In this document: positions 1 to 10,200 of the stretch, piece by piece
How the letters are laid out: each line of letters begins with the position of its first letter
How positions within the stretch are numbered: the first letter of the stretch is position 1
Source of the DNA: Monomorium pharaonis
Lineage: Eukaryota; Arthropoda; Insecta; Hymenoptera; Formicidae
Assembly (NCBI RefSeq): GCF_013373865.1
Contig: NC_050474.1
Span: 7,836,561-7,900,560 of the forward strand
Length of the DNA stretch: 64,000 bases
Direction of reading: 5' to 3'
Position numbers and translations under genes: made by a program
The notes under the pieces: model-generated
Told to the model about the DNA's origin: nothing
Databases searched by the model: none
Seen by the model: the letters and a program-made list of their open reading frames with translations, nothing else

Positions 1-170
1 TCTGAATAATGTATACGTTATTCAAAATTATTTATTTAAAGTATTTTTTATTTTTTTAATTTAATTCAGCAAACATAATTTATAAAAATAATACAATAAA
101 TAATTATTTATGTAAGTTATTTAAGTTTCTAGATTTAATAGTAAAAAATAATATAGGTACCCAGATAGCA

Positions 171-660
171 CAGGACATCCTCAGGATCATCTTGAATATG
201 TCCCGGGATGTCCTGGGATCTTGTCAGGATATAATAGTTGTATTATTGTAAATATTTTATATAAATATTTTATGTATAAATTTGACTTCTAAAGTAAGTT
301 TAGAATGTTAGATTCTGTAATAGTATTAATATAAATTAAAATTTTACTCATGTCTTGAGGACATCCTTGGGACATCCTGAGGATATATGTATTCTAGCTG
401 AAAACGTTATTCTTAAAATATTGTATAAAGAGTTTCATTAGCTACAAAATATCTGAAGATAAACTTAAATATAATGACTGTATAAATACCATACATTTTA
501 GATAGCACAGAATGTTCTAAGAATATGATATCCTGAAAGTCCTCAGGACATCCTCAGGACATTCTAAAACAATCCTCAGGACATCCCAAGACAGTCCTTA
601 GGACGTCCTAAGAGAGTCCTCAGGACATCCTAAAATAGTATTCAGGGACATCCTGGATGT
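171..660. repeat. Subterminal array of GGACATCC-type words
   Basis: The octamer GGACATCC and one-base variants recur about fifteen times, mostly joined by CTCA or CTNAG spacers so that the units read like AGGACATCCTCAGGAC. The word is nearly self-complementary. Density is highest at 530-655. The same word fills the opposite end of the element at 10409-10595. Spacing is irregular, so this is neither a simple satellite nor a CRISPR array. A degraded second terminus-like sequence (GATAGCACAGAATG) at about 501-514 suggests an internal rearrangement. Confidence 0.7.
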
Positions 661-999
661 ATAGTAATTTTTGAAAAAGACGGGTAAATTAATATAGCAA
701 GTGAGAAATTTTTTAATATTGTACGTATTTCTAAAATGTATTGCAAAATCAAATGTGTAAAAATGTTGACTTCAAAGTCAGATTGAATGTCTATACTTAT
801 TGAAACAACATGGCATATTAATAATACTAAAAAAATTATAAAAAATGAAATTAAATAATTTTTTTATTTTATTTTATACAAACGGCGCAAAAACAGTTTT
901 TTTAAGTTATTCTACATGCTATTTCGCGCGCATATGTAAAAATGATTTTAAAAAACTGTAAAACTTTATATTTATATTTATAAAAATATAAGTTAACTA

Positions 1000-1153
1000 T
1001 ATATGTTTCATCCTTCTGAGAACATCTATTGTAATGATCTATAACAAATATGTATGCATAAACAAGAAGTACTCATGGATCATCACGAAGCGTTAGAGTG
1101 CGTATGATCTTAATTCGAAGTCAAGCAACGTCGGCGATGGTTGATATATACTT
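1000..1153 (+). repeat. 5' half of a 5S rRNA-like core (in element N)
   Basis: The part at about 1119-1153 contains CGAAGTCAAGCAACGTCGG, close to the A-box side of the 5S rRNA internal promoter (known form GAAGTTAAGCAACGTCGG). It then breaks at ACTT. Insertion of element M1 interrupts it, and the other half (TTGGATGGGTGACCG) resumes at 10096. The upstream part (1000-1118, with TATGCATAAACAAGAAG) is also found at 6008-6040 and, inverted, near 9620-9680, so the repeated core is longer than the 5S-like part. It cannot be a functional 5S gene. Confidence 0.65.
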
Positions 1154-2575
1154 CCCAGATAACACAGTGTCTTCTTAAAGAATTCATAAAGTAGTCTTCC
1201 TTTTTGAACAGTAATTCCTGAGGAATTCATAGAAGAATACTTTAAGAATAATGTAAAAAGTTACATGCACCATGATTCGAATTCCTCAGGACTTCTTAAA
1301 GTATTCATATAGAATTACTTGTTAGGATTCTTCAGAACTTTTTAAAGTATTTATTAGGACTTCTCCAAGTAGATATCTCAAACGCAATTAAAAAATTTAT
1401 TTTCAAGATTTCTGATAAATGTTCCAATTTTTATAATATTGGGACGTTTCTCCGAAAAATTTAAAAAATAAAAAATTTTGATTAATTTTGTAAGAGGAAG
1501 AAGATTATACCATGTTTCAGCCAAGCCATAGTCGTACCTATTAAAGCATGTTTAATTTCTGTACCTGAAAAAACAATCACCCGTCCAAGTGTTACCCTTA
1601 CGGAAAAAAACACTCTAATTTTGAGACTTTACACTCAAAATTGAGTGTTAATACTCGATTTTGGAAGTTTATTCCCAAATTTAGGTGTATACGCTCAAAT
1701 CTTGAGTATTTACACTAAAGATTGAATGTTTATACTCGAACATTGAGTGTGTTCACCCAATGATTGAGTGTTCATACTAAAGTTTGGATTTAAATACTGA
1801 ATATTTAAAAGTATACTCTCAACATTTGGATATAACACACAATAAATGAGTGTATACTTCCAACATAAAGTGTGAACACTGAAACGTTGGGAATGTACAC
1901 TCAACATCTATCGGTTGAAGGTATACACTTTCCAGAAAACACAGAGATGAACAGAAATTCCTAAAAAAGTCATTTTAATGAATACTTGGAGAAGTAGAAA
2001 AATGAATACATAAAGAATTCTTGAGGAATTAGCCACAATGAGTTCACATTGAAGTATTCCTTAAGAGCTAGTTCATTGTAATGAATACCTCGCGATTTAT
2101 AATTTGGAATATTATTTAGAGTATTCATATAGAAGTCATTTTAAAGAATACTTGGCGAAGTAGAAAAATGAATACAAAATTCTTGAGGAATTACCAGACA
2201 GCACATGGACGTTTATTGAACGTCCACTAGACGTCCGAGCTTGGACATCGGGACATCCATTGATTAACCAAATAAGATTCGACGGACGTCCAGTGGACGT
2301 CTTATGGACGCTCGTTGTTCACAACTTCAGACGTCCATTGGACATCCAAAAAAGGACTTGAAATGGACCTGAAAAGACATCAAATGGACATATTTTTTAG
2401 TGCTCTAGTATTCGTAATTATTGCTAAAATAAATGTTTAAAAAATATAAAGGAGAAGATTATGAGCAATAATAAATTTGAAATACAGAATCAAATTATAT
2501 ATTTATTATACGAAACAAAATACAACATAATAATAAATCAATATTATAAATGATTGTAATTACGAGATTTATGTA

Positions 2576-4264
2576 CAGGGTGTTGCACTTGAATACAGTG
2601 CAGTCTAACGGGTTGCCTATCCGTGCGGGTTGCTATTCCGTCGATAAAAACGCGTGCCGATTTTATCGATGAATGCGCGCACGGAGAGAGCAGGCTAAGC
2701 AGGCATGCTGTATACGACCCGCAGCCTGCACTTCATCAACGCGCTTGTGCTAAATCCCTTTTTTAATGTAATAATGACGAGTTGAGAGAATAGCGCTTGA
2801 AAGTGTTTTGAATCTGGCACAGTTTGAAAGAAAATAATACCACATGCAAATAAGATAATCAATTTGAATACTCGCCGCAGCAATATTGAATGATAATGTC
2901 AGAAGCGAGAAGTTACATGGATTTTTCTTCTTATTTTGTACGCCTGCAGAGATTAATTAATTTTTTCATAGGTCAAACTGCACGTAAGTAATAACAAAAT
3001 AGATAGCATAATAAGTATTAGCAAAATACCAGGGTTCAATTATTATATTTTTTTAACTAAATAAAATTAAAATTAATGGTTTATAAAATTAATTTAGTTA
3101 AGTTAATAGTTACATAAACAGAAACTTAGTTAAAGTTATTTAATTAAGAGTGAATTAACTCAAGTTAAATTAAAAGTTAATTTTGAAAAGCATCATTAAT
3201 ATTAAATTAAATGGTTATAATTTATTTAAATTAAAACATTATTACAATTATAATATAGATTATTAAATATATTTAATCTGTAAATGAAATCCATAAATCT
3301 ATTTCTCTTTGTAAAATTTTATCTTCTTCTTTAGGACGATTTGTAAAAACTTGAGAGCAATAAAAGATTTGTAATTAACATGCATATTTAATTGTTTTTA
3401 TCTTACGACTTTGTCATATCGAATGTAATGTTCTTGGTTTTGTTTTATTTTTTTGACGATCAAGATCATGTGTATTATATTTATTATATTTATTTATATT
3501 TCTTAATATTTATTAATTCAGTTCTCAGTGTGACTAAATTTTATACTTTTTTACATTTTATACTTTTTACTTTTTGACTGCAATAATTGTTTTGAAATTT
3601 TAATTTAAATAAATTATAACTATTTAATTTAATATTAATGATGCTTTTCAAAATTAACTTTTAATTTAACTTGAGTTAATTCAATTTTAACTGAGTAACT
3701 TTAACCAAGTTTTTATTCATGTAACTATTAACTTAACTAAATTAATTTTATAAACCAATAATTTTAATTTTATTTAGTTAAAAAAATATAATAATTGAAC
3801 TCTGGTATTTTGCTAATACTTATTATGCTATCTATTTTGTTATTACTTAAGTGCAGTTTGACCTATGAAAAAATTAATTAATCTCTGCAGGCGTACAAAA
3901 TAAAAAGAAAAATCCATGTAACTTCTCGCTTCTGACATTATCATTCAATATTGCTGCGGCGAGTATTCAAATTGATTATCTTATTTGCATGTGGTATTAT
4001 TTTCTTTCAAACTGTGCCAGATTCAAAACACTTTCAAGCGCTATTCTCTCAACTCGTCATTACTACATTAAAAAAAGGATTTAGCACAAGCGCGTTGACG
4101 AACAGGAAGTGCAGGCTGCGAGTCATATACAGCATGCCTGCTTAGCCTGCTCTCTCCGTGCACGCATTCATCGATAAAATCGGCACGCGTTTTTATCGAC
4201 GGAATAGCAACCCGCACGGATAGGCAACCCGTTAGACTGCACTGTATTCAAGTGCAACACCCTG
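2576..4264. mobile_element. 1.7-kb foldback element with arms of about 690 bp
   Basis: The left arm begins CAGGGTGTTGCACTTGAATA at 2576 and its near-identical reverse complement ends at 4264 (GTGCAACACCCTG). The arms run to about 3265 and from about 3575, around an AT-rich loop of some 300 bp. Differences are few: single-base changes plus a short indel (AACAGG at 4099-4104). Each arm holds the same short open frame (62 or 64 codons), mirrored. The frame has no recognisable domain and its conservation follows from arm identity. No matching target duplication was found. The terminal CAGGG resembles hAT ends, but the family is not assignable from this alone. Confidence 0.65.
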
Positions 4265-4689
4265 ATATTATAATGTATATATATACATATTTATTTATTT
4301 ATTAATAATACAGATCGATATTATAAATATATTTAAAGTTATATATAAATTATAAGCACCGATAAAATTTGAAAATATTACATATATAAATATATACATA
4401 TATTTTGATGATACATACAAATTATTTAATAATTTCTATATATTTATAGAAATGATAAAAATTAAGGACGGACACGAACGACGCCTGCAAACACAGAATA
4501 TTACAGCAACATTGCGGCAATTTTGTAATATTGCTGTAATATTGCTACAATGTTATAACATTGCTGCAATGTTGCTGCTATGTTCTATGTTTACTGGGAC
4601 TCATTGTATAAGGGTCCGGAAAATATCGTGTGTATTGAGATAGTAATTAAGACTGTTTTAATAATTAAAAATCGACAATACAGGCCCAA

Positions 4690-5637
4690 CCCAGACAGCA
4701 CATGTAAATTATGAGAACGATAATAGGATATTGCGAAAGTATATTGCAATATTCGTATAATATTAGAGATACGTCTGTGATATGGCGAGTATATACTCAT
4801 AACGTACTATGTCCGCGTTGCCTTATCCCATAGAATTTCGCTGGCAGTTTATGAGAATATACCGAATATATCTCAAGAATGTTATACGTATGTCTAAAGT
4901 ATATCTTCAGTATATTCACAATATGTCTACAGTATGTTCGCATTATATGGGCTCATGCATAATGAGAGGAATAAGGAACAAGGAATTAAACATACAGAAT
5001 TAGCAAGAAGAAATAAGAAGAGGAATTAATCATTTCGCACATGAGGAAGCTATCGCAAAAAATGAAGCGTAATATCTGTTGAATACGCTGGGGTGCTTTG
5101 GGAAATTATGCTCAGATAATTGTAGGTTATAACCTAAATAATATATGTATATATACAATATATATATATTATTATAGTTTACGTTACTATTATATATCTT
5201 ATGTACATACCAGAGTTATCTGGGCGTAATTCCTGAGAAAACCACGTTGTCCGTGAGTTCGTGTTCGCACGTTCACACCCTACACTTCACCACGTGTCTG
5301 CATCACACGGCAGACGAAAATGCGTAACGTTACAGATCATAGATAGCGTTGACATGATTCACTTTCGATATTACGCGGATATTTTGGAAATATGTGATAG
5401 ATATACATGAGATATATCATAGGATATTTTACGGATGTTTTGAGTATATTAGATATAATCTCAGTATATTCAGTAGGAGTTGCGAAGTTCAGTCGTTATA
5501 TTCTAAGTTTATCTTGAGGATATATCAAAATGACATTCTACTGAGACGTTATATGAATGTTTTACGTATATTCGGTATGATCACAGTACATTACGTATGA
5601 GAGTATAATATTCGTACGATATCTGGTGCTGTCTGGG
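4690..5637. mobile_element. CCCAGAC element U, copy 1 (948 bp)
   Basis: Ends are CCCAGACAGCACATG and GGTGCTGTCTGGG, flanked by AA on both sides (4688-4689, 5638-5639). The interior word is ATATTGCAATAT and relatives such as ATATTCGTATAAT, GAGTATATT and GTTATACG, mainly in the outer 250 bp at each side. The centre is less repetitive and has a GC-richer stretch with CACCACGTGTCTGCATC. A second copy lies at 8453-9402 and differs by only a handful of substitutions plus a change in a TA microsatellite, so both moved recently. Confidence 0.8.
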
Positions 5638-6037
5638 AAGATCGAATATTCTATAGACGTCCAAATATTGGCTATTGATGAATGTCTGAAATCGGACATA
5701 CGATGGACGTCCATTTCATGTCCATGGACGTGTGGACTCAAAATGGACACAAAATGAACGTCCATAGGATGTCCTGTGCTGTCTGGGTAACCACAATGAG
5801 TTCACATTGAAGTATTCCTTAAGAGTTCATTGCAATGAATACCTCGCGATTTATTATTTGGAATACTTTGAGTATTCATCAGAAATTACTCGAATGTATG
5901 GATAATCTCAATTACATTTTTATAATTATATATCGCTTAATAAATGCTAATTTATACTTTTATACACGAAATGCGTTATATATAATTAACAAAACAATAT
6001 ACTAACAAATATGTATGCATAAACAAGAAGTGTTTAT

Positions 6038-6185
6038 GGATCATCACGGGGCGTTAGAATACGTACGGTCTTCGAAGTCAAGCAACGTTGGCGATGGTTA
6101 ACACTTGGATGGGTGACCGTTTTTTCAGGTACAGAAATCAAACATGCTTTAACAGGTACGACTATGGCTTGGCTGAAACATGGTA
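6038..6185 (+). repeat. Intact 5S rRNA-like core of element M2
   Basis: The part at 6071-6119 reads TTCGAAGTCAAGCAACG, then TTGGCGATGGTTAACAC, then TTGGATGGGTGACCG. This follows the known 5S rRNA order GAAGTTAAGCAACGTCGGGC...AGTACTTGGATGGGTGACCG, covering the A box, intermediate element and C box of the TFIIIA/Pol III internal promoter. The 5' third of 5S and the closing stem are missing, and the tail (TTTTTTCAGGTACAGAAATC) is not 5S. It is therefore a 5S-derived module, not a 5S gene. Whether it is transcribed cannot be told from sequence; the run of T after the C box could end Pol III early. Confidence 0.7.
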
Positions 6186-6850
6186 TAATCTTCTTTCTCT
6201 TACAAAATTAATCAGAATTTTTTATTTTTTAAATTTTTCTGAAAAACGTTCCAATATTATAAAAATCGGAACATTTATCAGAAATCTTGAAAATAAATTT
6301 TTTAATTTTGTTTGAGATATCTACTTGGAGAAATCTTAATGAATACCTTAAGAAGTTCTGAGGAATTCCAACAAGTAATTCTATATGAATACTTTAAGAA
6401 GTTCTGAGGAATTCTAACAAATAATTCCATATGAATACTTTAAGAAGTCCTGAGGAATTTGAATCATGGTGCATGTAACTTCCTATGTTATTCTTAAAGT
6501 ATTCTTCTATGAATTCCTCAGGAATTACTGTTCAGAAAGGAAGACTACTTTATGAATTCTTTAAGAAGACACTGTGTTATCTGGGTTAATATTGAGTGTG
6601 CACTCTCAAACATTGGATTAGAAAATGTTAAATAAAAACAAAAGCAAAAAAAGCAGGTTCAACCGAGATTAAAATTAATCTGCATTGGTAGAAATGGACA
6701 TAAAACGAATATCTAAAATAAACATTTAACTAGAGTGCTCAGCTGGCTTTAAATATTAATTTGAGTATTACTTTCAACTTGGATGTTTGCCATCTAATTG
6801 AATATTAATTTCAGTGTTATTCTTAAATTTAGGATTAACATTGAAATTAA

Positions 6851-7419
6851 GGGGATCCGGGAGTGACAGAGTTACCGACATTTTTTTGGGAACTTGGATT
6901 TTCGAATTGGAGTAACAGAATGCAAAATCCTTTTACAGGATTAAAGTACGCACAAAAATGAAGGGGGCGACGTACGATTTGTTCTGATAAATAAAAAAAA
7001 ATTGTTATTTATTAGTCACCTAACGACAATATTTGCTTCATACAAAAAATCTATAGTTTATATGTATAAAATAATCACGTCGCCCCCTAGAAAAAACTCT
7101 CAGGAATAATATCGTGCAATTAGAAATAAGATTAGAATCCTAGAAAAAAAGATTCGCATTCCGCAAATTGGAAAATGAAAAAACGAAAATTTGGGTTATG
7201 TACACGTAAAAAGTCGATAAGTAGAGCAATATGAGAAAAATTTTTTTCGTTTTCAATATAAAATCCAATTTATAGATTAATATTAATATGTGTACTTTAA
7301 TTCTGGAAAAGGATTTCTAAATCTATACAAGAAATACATATAAAATCTCATTAATGATGTGCACGAATGACTCTACCTTATCGACCTCGATCAAATTTCA
7401 AAGGCACTCCTGGATCCCC
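6851..7419. mobile_element. TTAA-flanked short element, GGGGATCC termini
   Basis: It begins GGGGATCCGGGAGTG at 6851 and ends CACTCCTGGATCCCC at 7419, with TTAA on each side (6847-6850 and 7420-7423). A TTAA duplication is the rule for piggyBac and Kolobok DNA transposons. The length (569 bp) and absence of a long frame indicate a non-autonomous member. It sits inside element Z. The interior is AT-rich with the repeated phrase GGGGGCGACGTACG / CACGTCGCCCCC at 6964-7088, which forms an inner hairpin. Confidence 0.65.
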
Positions 7420-8003
7420 TTAACACTCAATTAGATCGCGAACATTCAAGTTGAGAGTAATAACACTCTAAATAAAAGTAAATTAAAGAGCGAACACTCA
7501 AGTTGAGTGTTTACTCCTTGTCCCAAATTATACTCAACTTGAGTATTTTTTTAAGTGTTATTTTTAGTGTTTTTTCCGTAAGGATTAACCATCGCCAACG
7601 TTGCCCCAGATAGCACAAAGACATCCATTGTATGTCCAATGGATATCCGCTTTTGGACATTCGGACGTCCATTAAGAGTCCAAATAAGGTCCGTCGGACA
7701 TTCGATGGACGTCCATAGGATATACGTTTGGCACAACTTTGTACATTCATAGAAAGTCCTATAATGGACGTTCATGGGATATACGTTTGTTACAATTTCG
7801 GACATTCATAGAAAGTTCGAAATAAACCAAATTTTGGACCTATTATGGTTTGATTATTTCTTTTGGGCCTTTTTCAATAAAAGGGCTTGCTGCAATAGTG
7901 GATTAATCTACATTTTGTAAAAATCATCGACATAAAGCATAGACTGCGCATTTCCTGCAAAAAGCTCTTGAAAAGTGTCCGGCGTAAAGACAAAGAGGAG
8001 ATG

Positions 8004-8081
8004 TGGTCCGGGTCAATTTCTTTCTCTGTCTAGCGACCATTATGCTACTGGTTAGACAGAGACAGCTCTTGACCCGGACCA
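8004..8081. repeat. Short hairpin in element Q
   Basis: TGGTCCGGGTCAATTTC at 8004 pairs with CTCTTGACCCGGACCA ending at 8081, and CTCTGTCTAGC pairs with GGTTAGACAGAG. The loop is about 14 bases. It is the only GC-rich part of its neighbourhood. Function unknown. Confidence 0.55.
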
Positions 8082-8452
8082 ATTGCTGTGTCCCTTTTTT
8101 GGTCAGATAAAGAAACAAAAAAACGGAAAAAAACAAAAAAGAAAAAGAAAAAGAAACAAAAAAAACAAAACAATAAAACACGAAAAAGAAACAATAATAT
8201 ATTACAACAAACATTTAAAAAAATACCAATAATTAATAATGTTAATAATAAATAAAAAAATAATACGTATTATTTCATATTATTTTATATTATATCTAAA
8301 AATAGAACAATTAAAATAAACCTTTTAAAAATTAAAAATAATATAATTTATTATTATTTATAAATTAATGTTAATTATAAATATTGTAAATAATATATAT
8401 ATATGTATATATATAATAAAAATAATAAAGATAAATTATATAAAAGTAAGAT

Positions 8453-9402
8453 CCCAGACAGCACATGTAGATTATGAGAACGATAATAGGATATTGCGAA
8501 AGTATATTGCAATATTCGTATAATATTAGAGATACGTCTGTGATATGGCGAGTATATAGTCATAACGTACTATGTCCGCGTTGCCTTATCCCATAGAATT
8601 TCGCTGGCAGTTTATGAGAATATACCGAATATATCTTAAGAATGTTATACGTATGTCTAAAGTATATCTTCAGTATATTCACAATATGTCTACAGTATGT
8701 TCACATTATATGGGCTCATGCATAATGAGAGGAATAAGGAACAAGGAATTAAACATACAGAATTAGCAAGAAGAAATAAGAAGAGGAATTAATCATTTCG
8801 CACATCAGGAAGCTATCGCGAGAAATGAAGCGTAATATCTGTTGAATACGCTGGGGTGCTTTGGGAAATTATGCTCAGATAATTGTAGGTTATAACCTAA
8901 ATAATATATGTATATATATATATATATATATTATTATTATAGTTTACGTTACTATATTATATCTTATGTGCATACCAGAGTTATCTGGGCGTAATTCCTG
9001 AGAAAACCACGTTGTCCGTGAGTTCGTGTTCGCACGTTCACACCCTACACTTCACCACGTGTCTGCATCACACGGCAGACGAAAATGCGTAACGTTACAG
9101 ATCATAGATAGCGTTGACATGATTCACTTTCGATATTACGCGGATATTTTGGAAATATGTGATAGATATACATGAGATATATCATAGGATATTTTACGGA
9201 TGTTTTGAGTATATTAGATATAATCTCAGTATATTCAGTAGGAGTTGCGAAGTTCAGTCGCTATATTCTAAGTTTATCTTGAGGATATATCAAAATGACA
9301 TTCTACTGAGACGTTATATGAATGTTTTACGTATATTCGGTATGATCACAGTACATTACGTATGAGAGTATAATATTCGTACGATATCTGGTGCTGTCTG
9401 GG
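8453..9402. mobile_element. CCCAGAC element U, copy 2 (950 bp)
   Basis: The same element as 4690-5637, in the same orientation, with ends CCCAGACAGCACATG and GGTGCTGTCTGGG. It is flanked by AT on both sides (8451-8452 and 9403-9404), a different duplication from copy 1, so it is an independent insertion rather than a segmental copy. It lies inside element Q. Confidence 0.8.
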
Positions 9403-10095
9403 ATACAAGTGCGGACATAAATCAAATATCCAGCACAGGACGTTCTGAATAGAACATCCGTTTAAATTCCAATAATGGACATCCAATGAATGTCCATTTT
9501 ATGTCCCTGGACATGCGGACCTGAATCGGACTTAAAATGAACGTCCTTAAAACATCCAGTGCTATTTGGGTGCTTGACTTCAAAGACCGTACGCATCCTA
9601 ACGCCCCGTGATGATCCATGAACACTTCTTGTTCATGCATACATATTTCTTATAGATTATTACAATAGATGTTGTCAGAAGGATGAAACATGTAAGTTAA
9701 CACAAACGAGGATAAATGTTGCATCATGCGGAACGCAACACTCTGTCGTTGCAGATCAGCACGCTCTTAAGTTGTATATTAATTGTTTTATTAATTATAT
9801 ATAGCGCATTTCGTATGTAAAAGTATAAATTAGCATTTATTAAGCGACATATAATTATAAAAATGTAATTGAGATTATCCAAACACTCGAGTAATTTCTG
9901 ATAAATACTCAAAGTATTCCAAATAATATATAAATCGCGAGGTATTCATTACAATGAACTCTTAAGGAATACTTCAATGTGAACTCATTGTGGCTAATTC
10001 TTCGAGAATTCTTTATGTATTCATTTTTCTACTTCTCCAAGTATTCATTAAAATGACTTCCTTAGGAATTTCTGTTCATCTCTGTGTTATCTGGG

Positions 10096-10200
10096 TTGGA
10101 TGGGTGACCGTTTTCTCGAGTACAGAACTTAAACATGCTTTAACAGGTACAACTGTCGCTGAAACGTGTAGTCTTCTTCCTCTTACAAAATTATCATAGA
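10096..10200 (+). repeat. 3' half of the 5S rRNA-like core (in element N)
   Basis: It starts TTGGATGGGTGACCG directly after the M1 terminus and continues into TTTTCTCGAGTACAG and AAACATGCTTTAACAGGTAC, as in the intact core at 6103-6150. It is the counterpart of 1000-1153. The following AT-rich text to about 10380 also matches the post-core segment of M2 (6200-6300), although here the subterminal words are GGACATCC rather than TTCTTAAAGAATTC. So one core is found with two different ends. Confidence 0.65.

Larger units (their letters stand above)
2194..5787. mobile_element. CCCAGAT element V, GGACGTCC type
   Basis: The left end is CCAGACAGCACATGGACG at 2194 and the right end GTCCTGTGCTGTCTGGG closes at 5787, with TA on both sides. 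The empty site can be read: the M1 right arm (about 9976-9996, inverted) has GAATTAGCCACAATGAG uninterrupted, while here GAATTA and TAACCACAATGAG are split by V. The interior word is the palindrome GGACGTCC with variants (2205-2400 and 5645-5775). It carries the large foldback element 2576-4264, a patch of ATTGCTGTAATATTGC words (4490-4590) and element U1. Confidence 0.65.
1931..6585 (+). mobile_element. CCCAGAT element M2, second copy of the M family
   Basis: The left end is slightly decayed (TCCAGAAAACACAGAG at 1931) and the right end is intact (ACTGTGTTATCTGGG to 6585). TT lies on both sides. Without the later insertion V (2194-5787) it is about 1.06 kb: a left array (AAATTCCT, GAATACTTGG), a segment with GTTCACATTGAAGTATTCC, an intact 5S-like core (6038-6185), an AT-rich segment, and a right array of TTCTGAGGAATTC and CTTTAAGAAG. 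Nearly the same order, inverted, makes up M1. It sits inside element Z. Confidence 0.6.
1595..7584. mobile_element. Element Z, CCCTTACGG termini with ACTCAA/TTGAGT words
   Basis: It begins CCCTTACGGAAAAAA at 1595 and ends TTTTTTCCGTAAGG at 7583, with TTA on both sides (1592-1594 and 7585-7587). Removing it rejoins the minus-strand 5S-like core of M1. Its ends are filled with ACACTCAA and TTGAGTGT words (1615-1915 and 6590-6620, 7410-7565), which pair as short palindromes. This is the same architecture as the CCCAGAT group but with another terminus and a 3-bp duplication. It contains M2 and the TTAA-flanked element at 6851-7419. No coding region was recognised. Confidence 0.55.
7605..9570. mobile_element. 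CCCAGAT element Q, GGACGTCC type, inside the M1 5S-like core
   Basis: The left end is CCCAGATAGCACAAAGAC at 7605 and the right end CAGTGCTATTTGGG closes at 9570. Removing it rejoins the minus-strand 5S-like core: GCCAACGTTGC on the left and TGCTTGACTTC on the right share TGC. Interior words are GGACGTCC, GGACATCC and GGATGTCC at both ends (7620-7830, 9440-9562). Between them lie a small hairpin (8004-8081), a purine/pyrimidine-biased run (8095-8200) and element U2. No coding potential is credible. Confidence 0.6.
1154..10095 (-). mobile_element. CCCAGAT element M1, TTCTTAAAGAATTC type, inserted in a 5S-like core
   Basis: The left end is CCCAGATAACACAG at 1154 and the right end CTGTGTTATCTGGG closes at 10095. 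Both sides are flanked by TT, which restores ACTTGGATGGG of the interrupted 5S-like core. The two ends carry different subterminal arrays: GTGTCTTCTTAAAGAATTC at the left and AGATGAACAGAAATTCCT (inverted) at the right. Its own 5S-like core lies on the minus strand and is broken into three pieces (9571-9640, 7588-7604 and about 1500-1594) by elements Q and Z. M2 (1931-6585) is a second copy in the opposite orientation with the same pair of different ends, which supports this reading. Confidence 0.6.

Noticed and set aside
171..660. CRISPR-like repeat array
   Set aside because: Spacing is irregular, units are short palindromes with variants, there are no unique spacers of constant size, and this is a eukaryotic locus.
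2695..4145. Mirrored 62/64-codon frames as a possible gene pair
   Set aside because: They are the two arms of one foldback element. Conservation equals that of the non-coding part of the arms.
4809..5600. Open frames of 64 and 68 codons, repeated exactly at 8572-8766 and 9159-9365
   Set aside because: They are identical because the transposon U is duplicated. The text is made of iterated ATATTC words, with no domain and no codon bias, so the frames are by-products.
6038..6185. Functional 5S rRNA gene
   Set aside because: The 5' third and the closing stem of 5S rRNA are missing, and the segment is embedded in a repeated element with other copies disrupted.
1154..6585. Treating 1154-6585 as a single element because its outer 450 bp match inverted
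   Set aside because: It explains the arms but not the flanks: 5S-like sequence continues only at 10096. Pairing 1154 with 10095 and 1931 with 6585 explains both flanks and the TT duplications.
7924..8214. 96-codon minus-strand frame rich in Phe and Val
   Set aside because: It is the complement of a low-complexity A/G-rich run in element Q. The apparent membrane protein is a composition effect.
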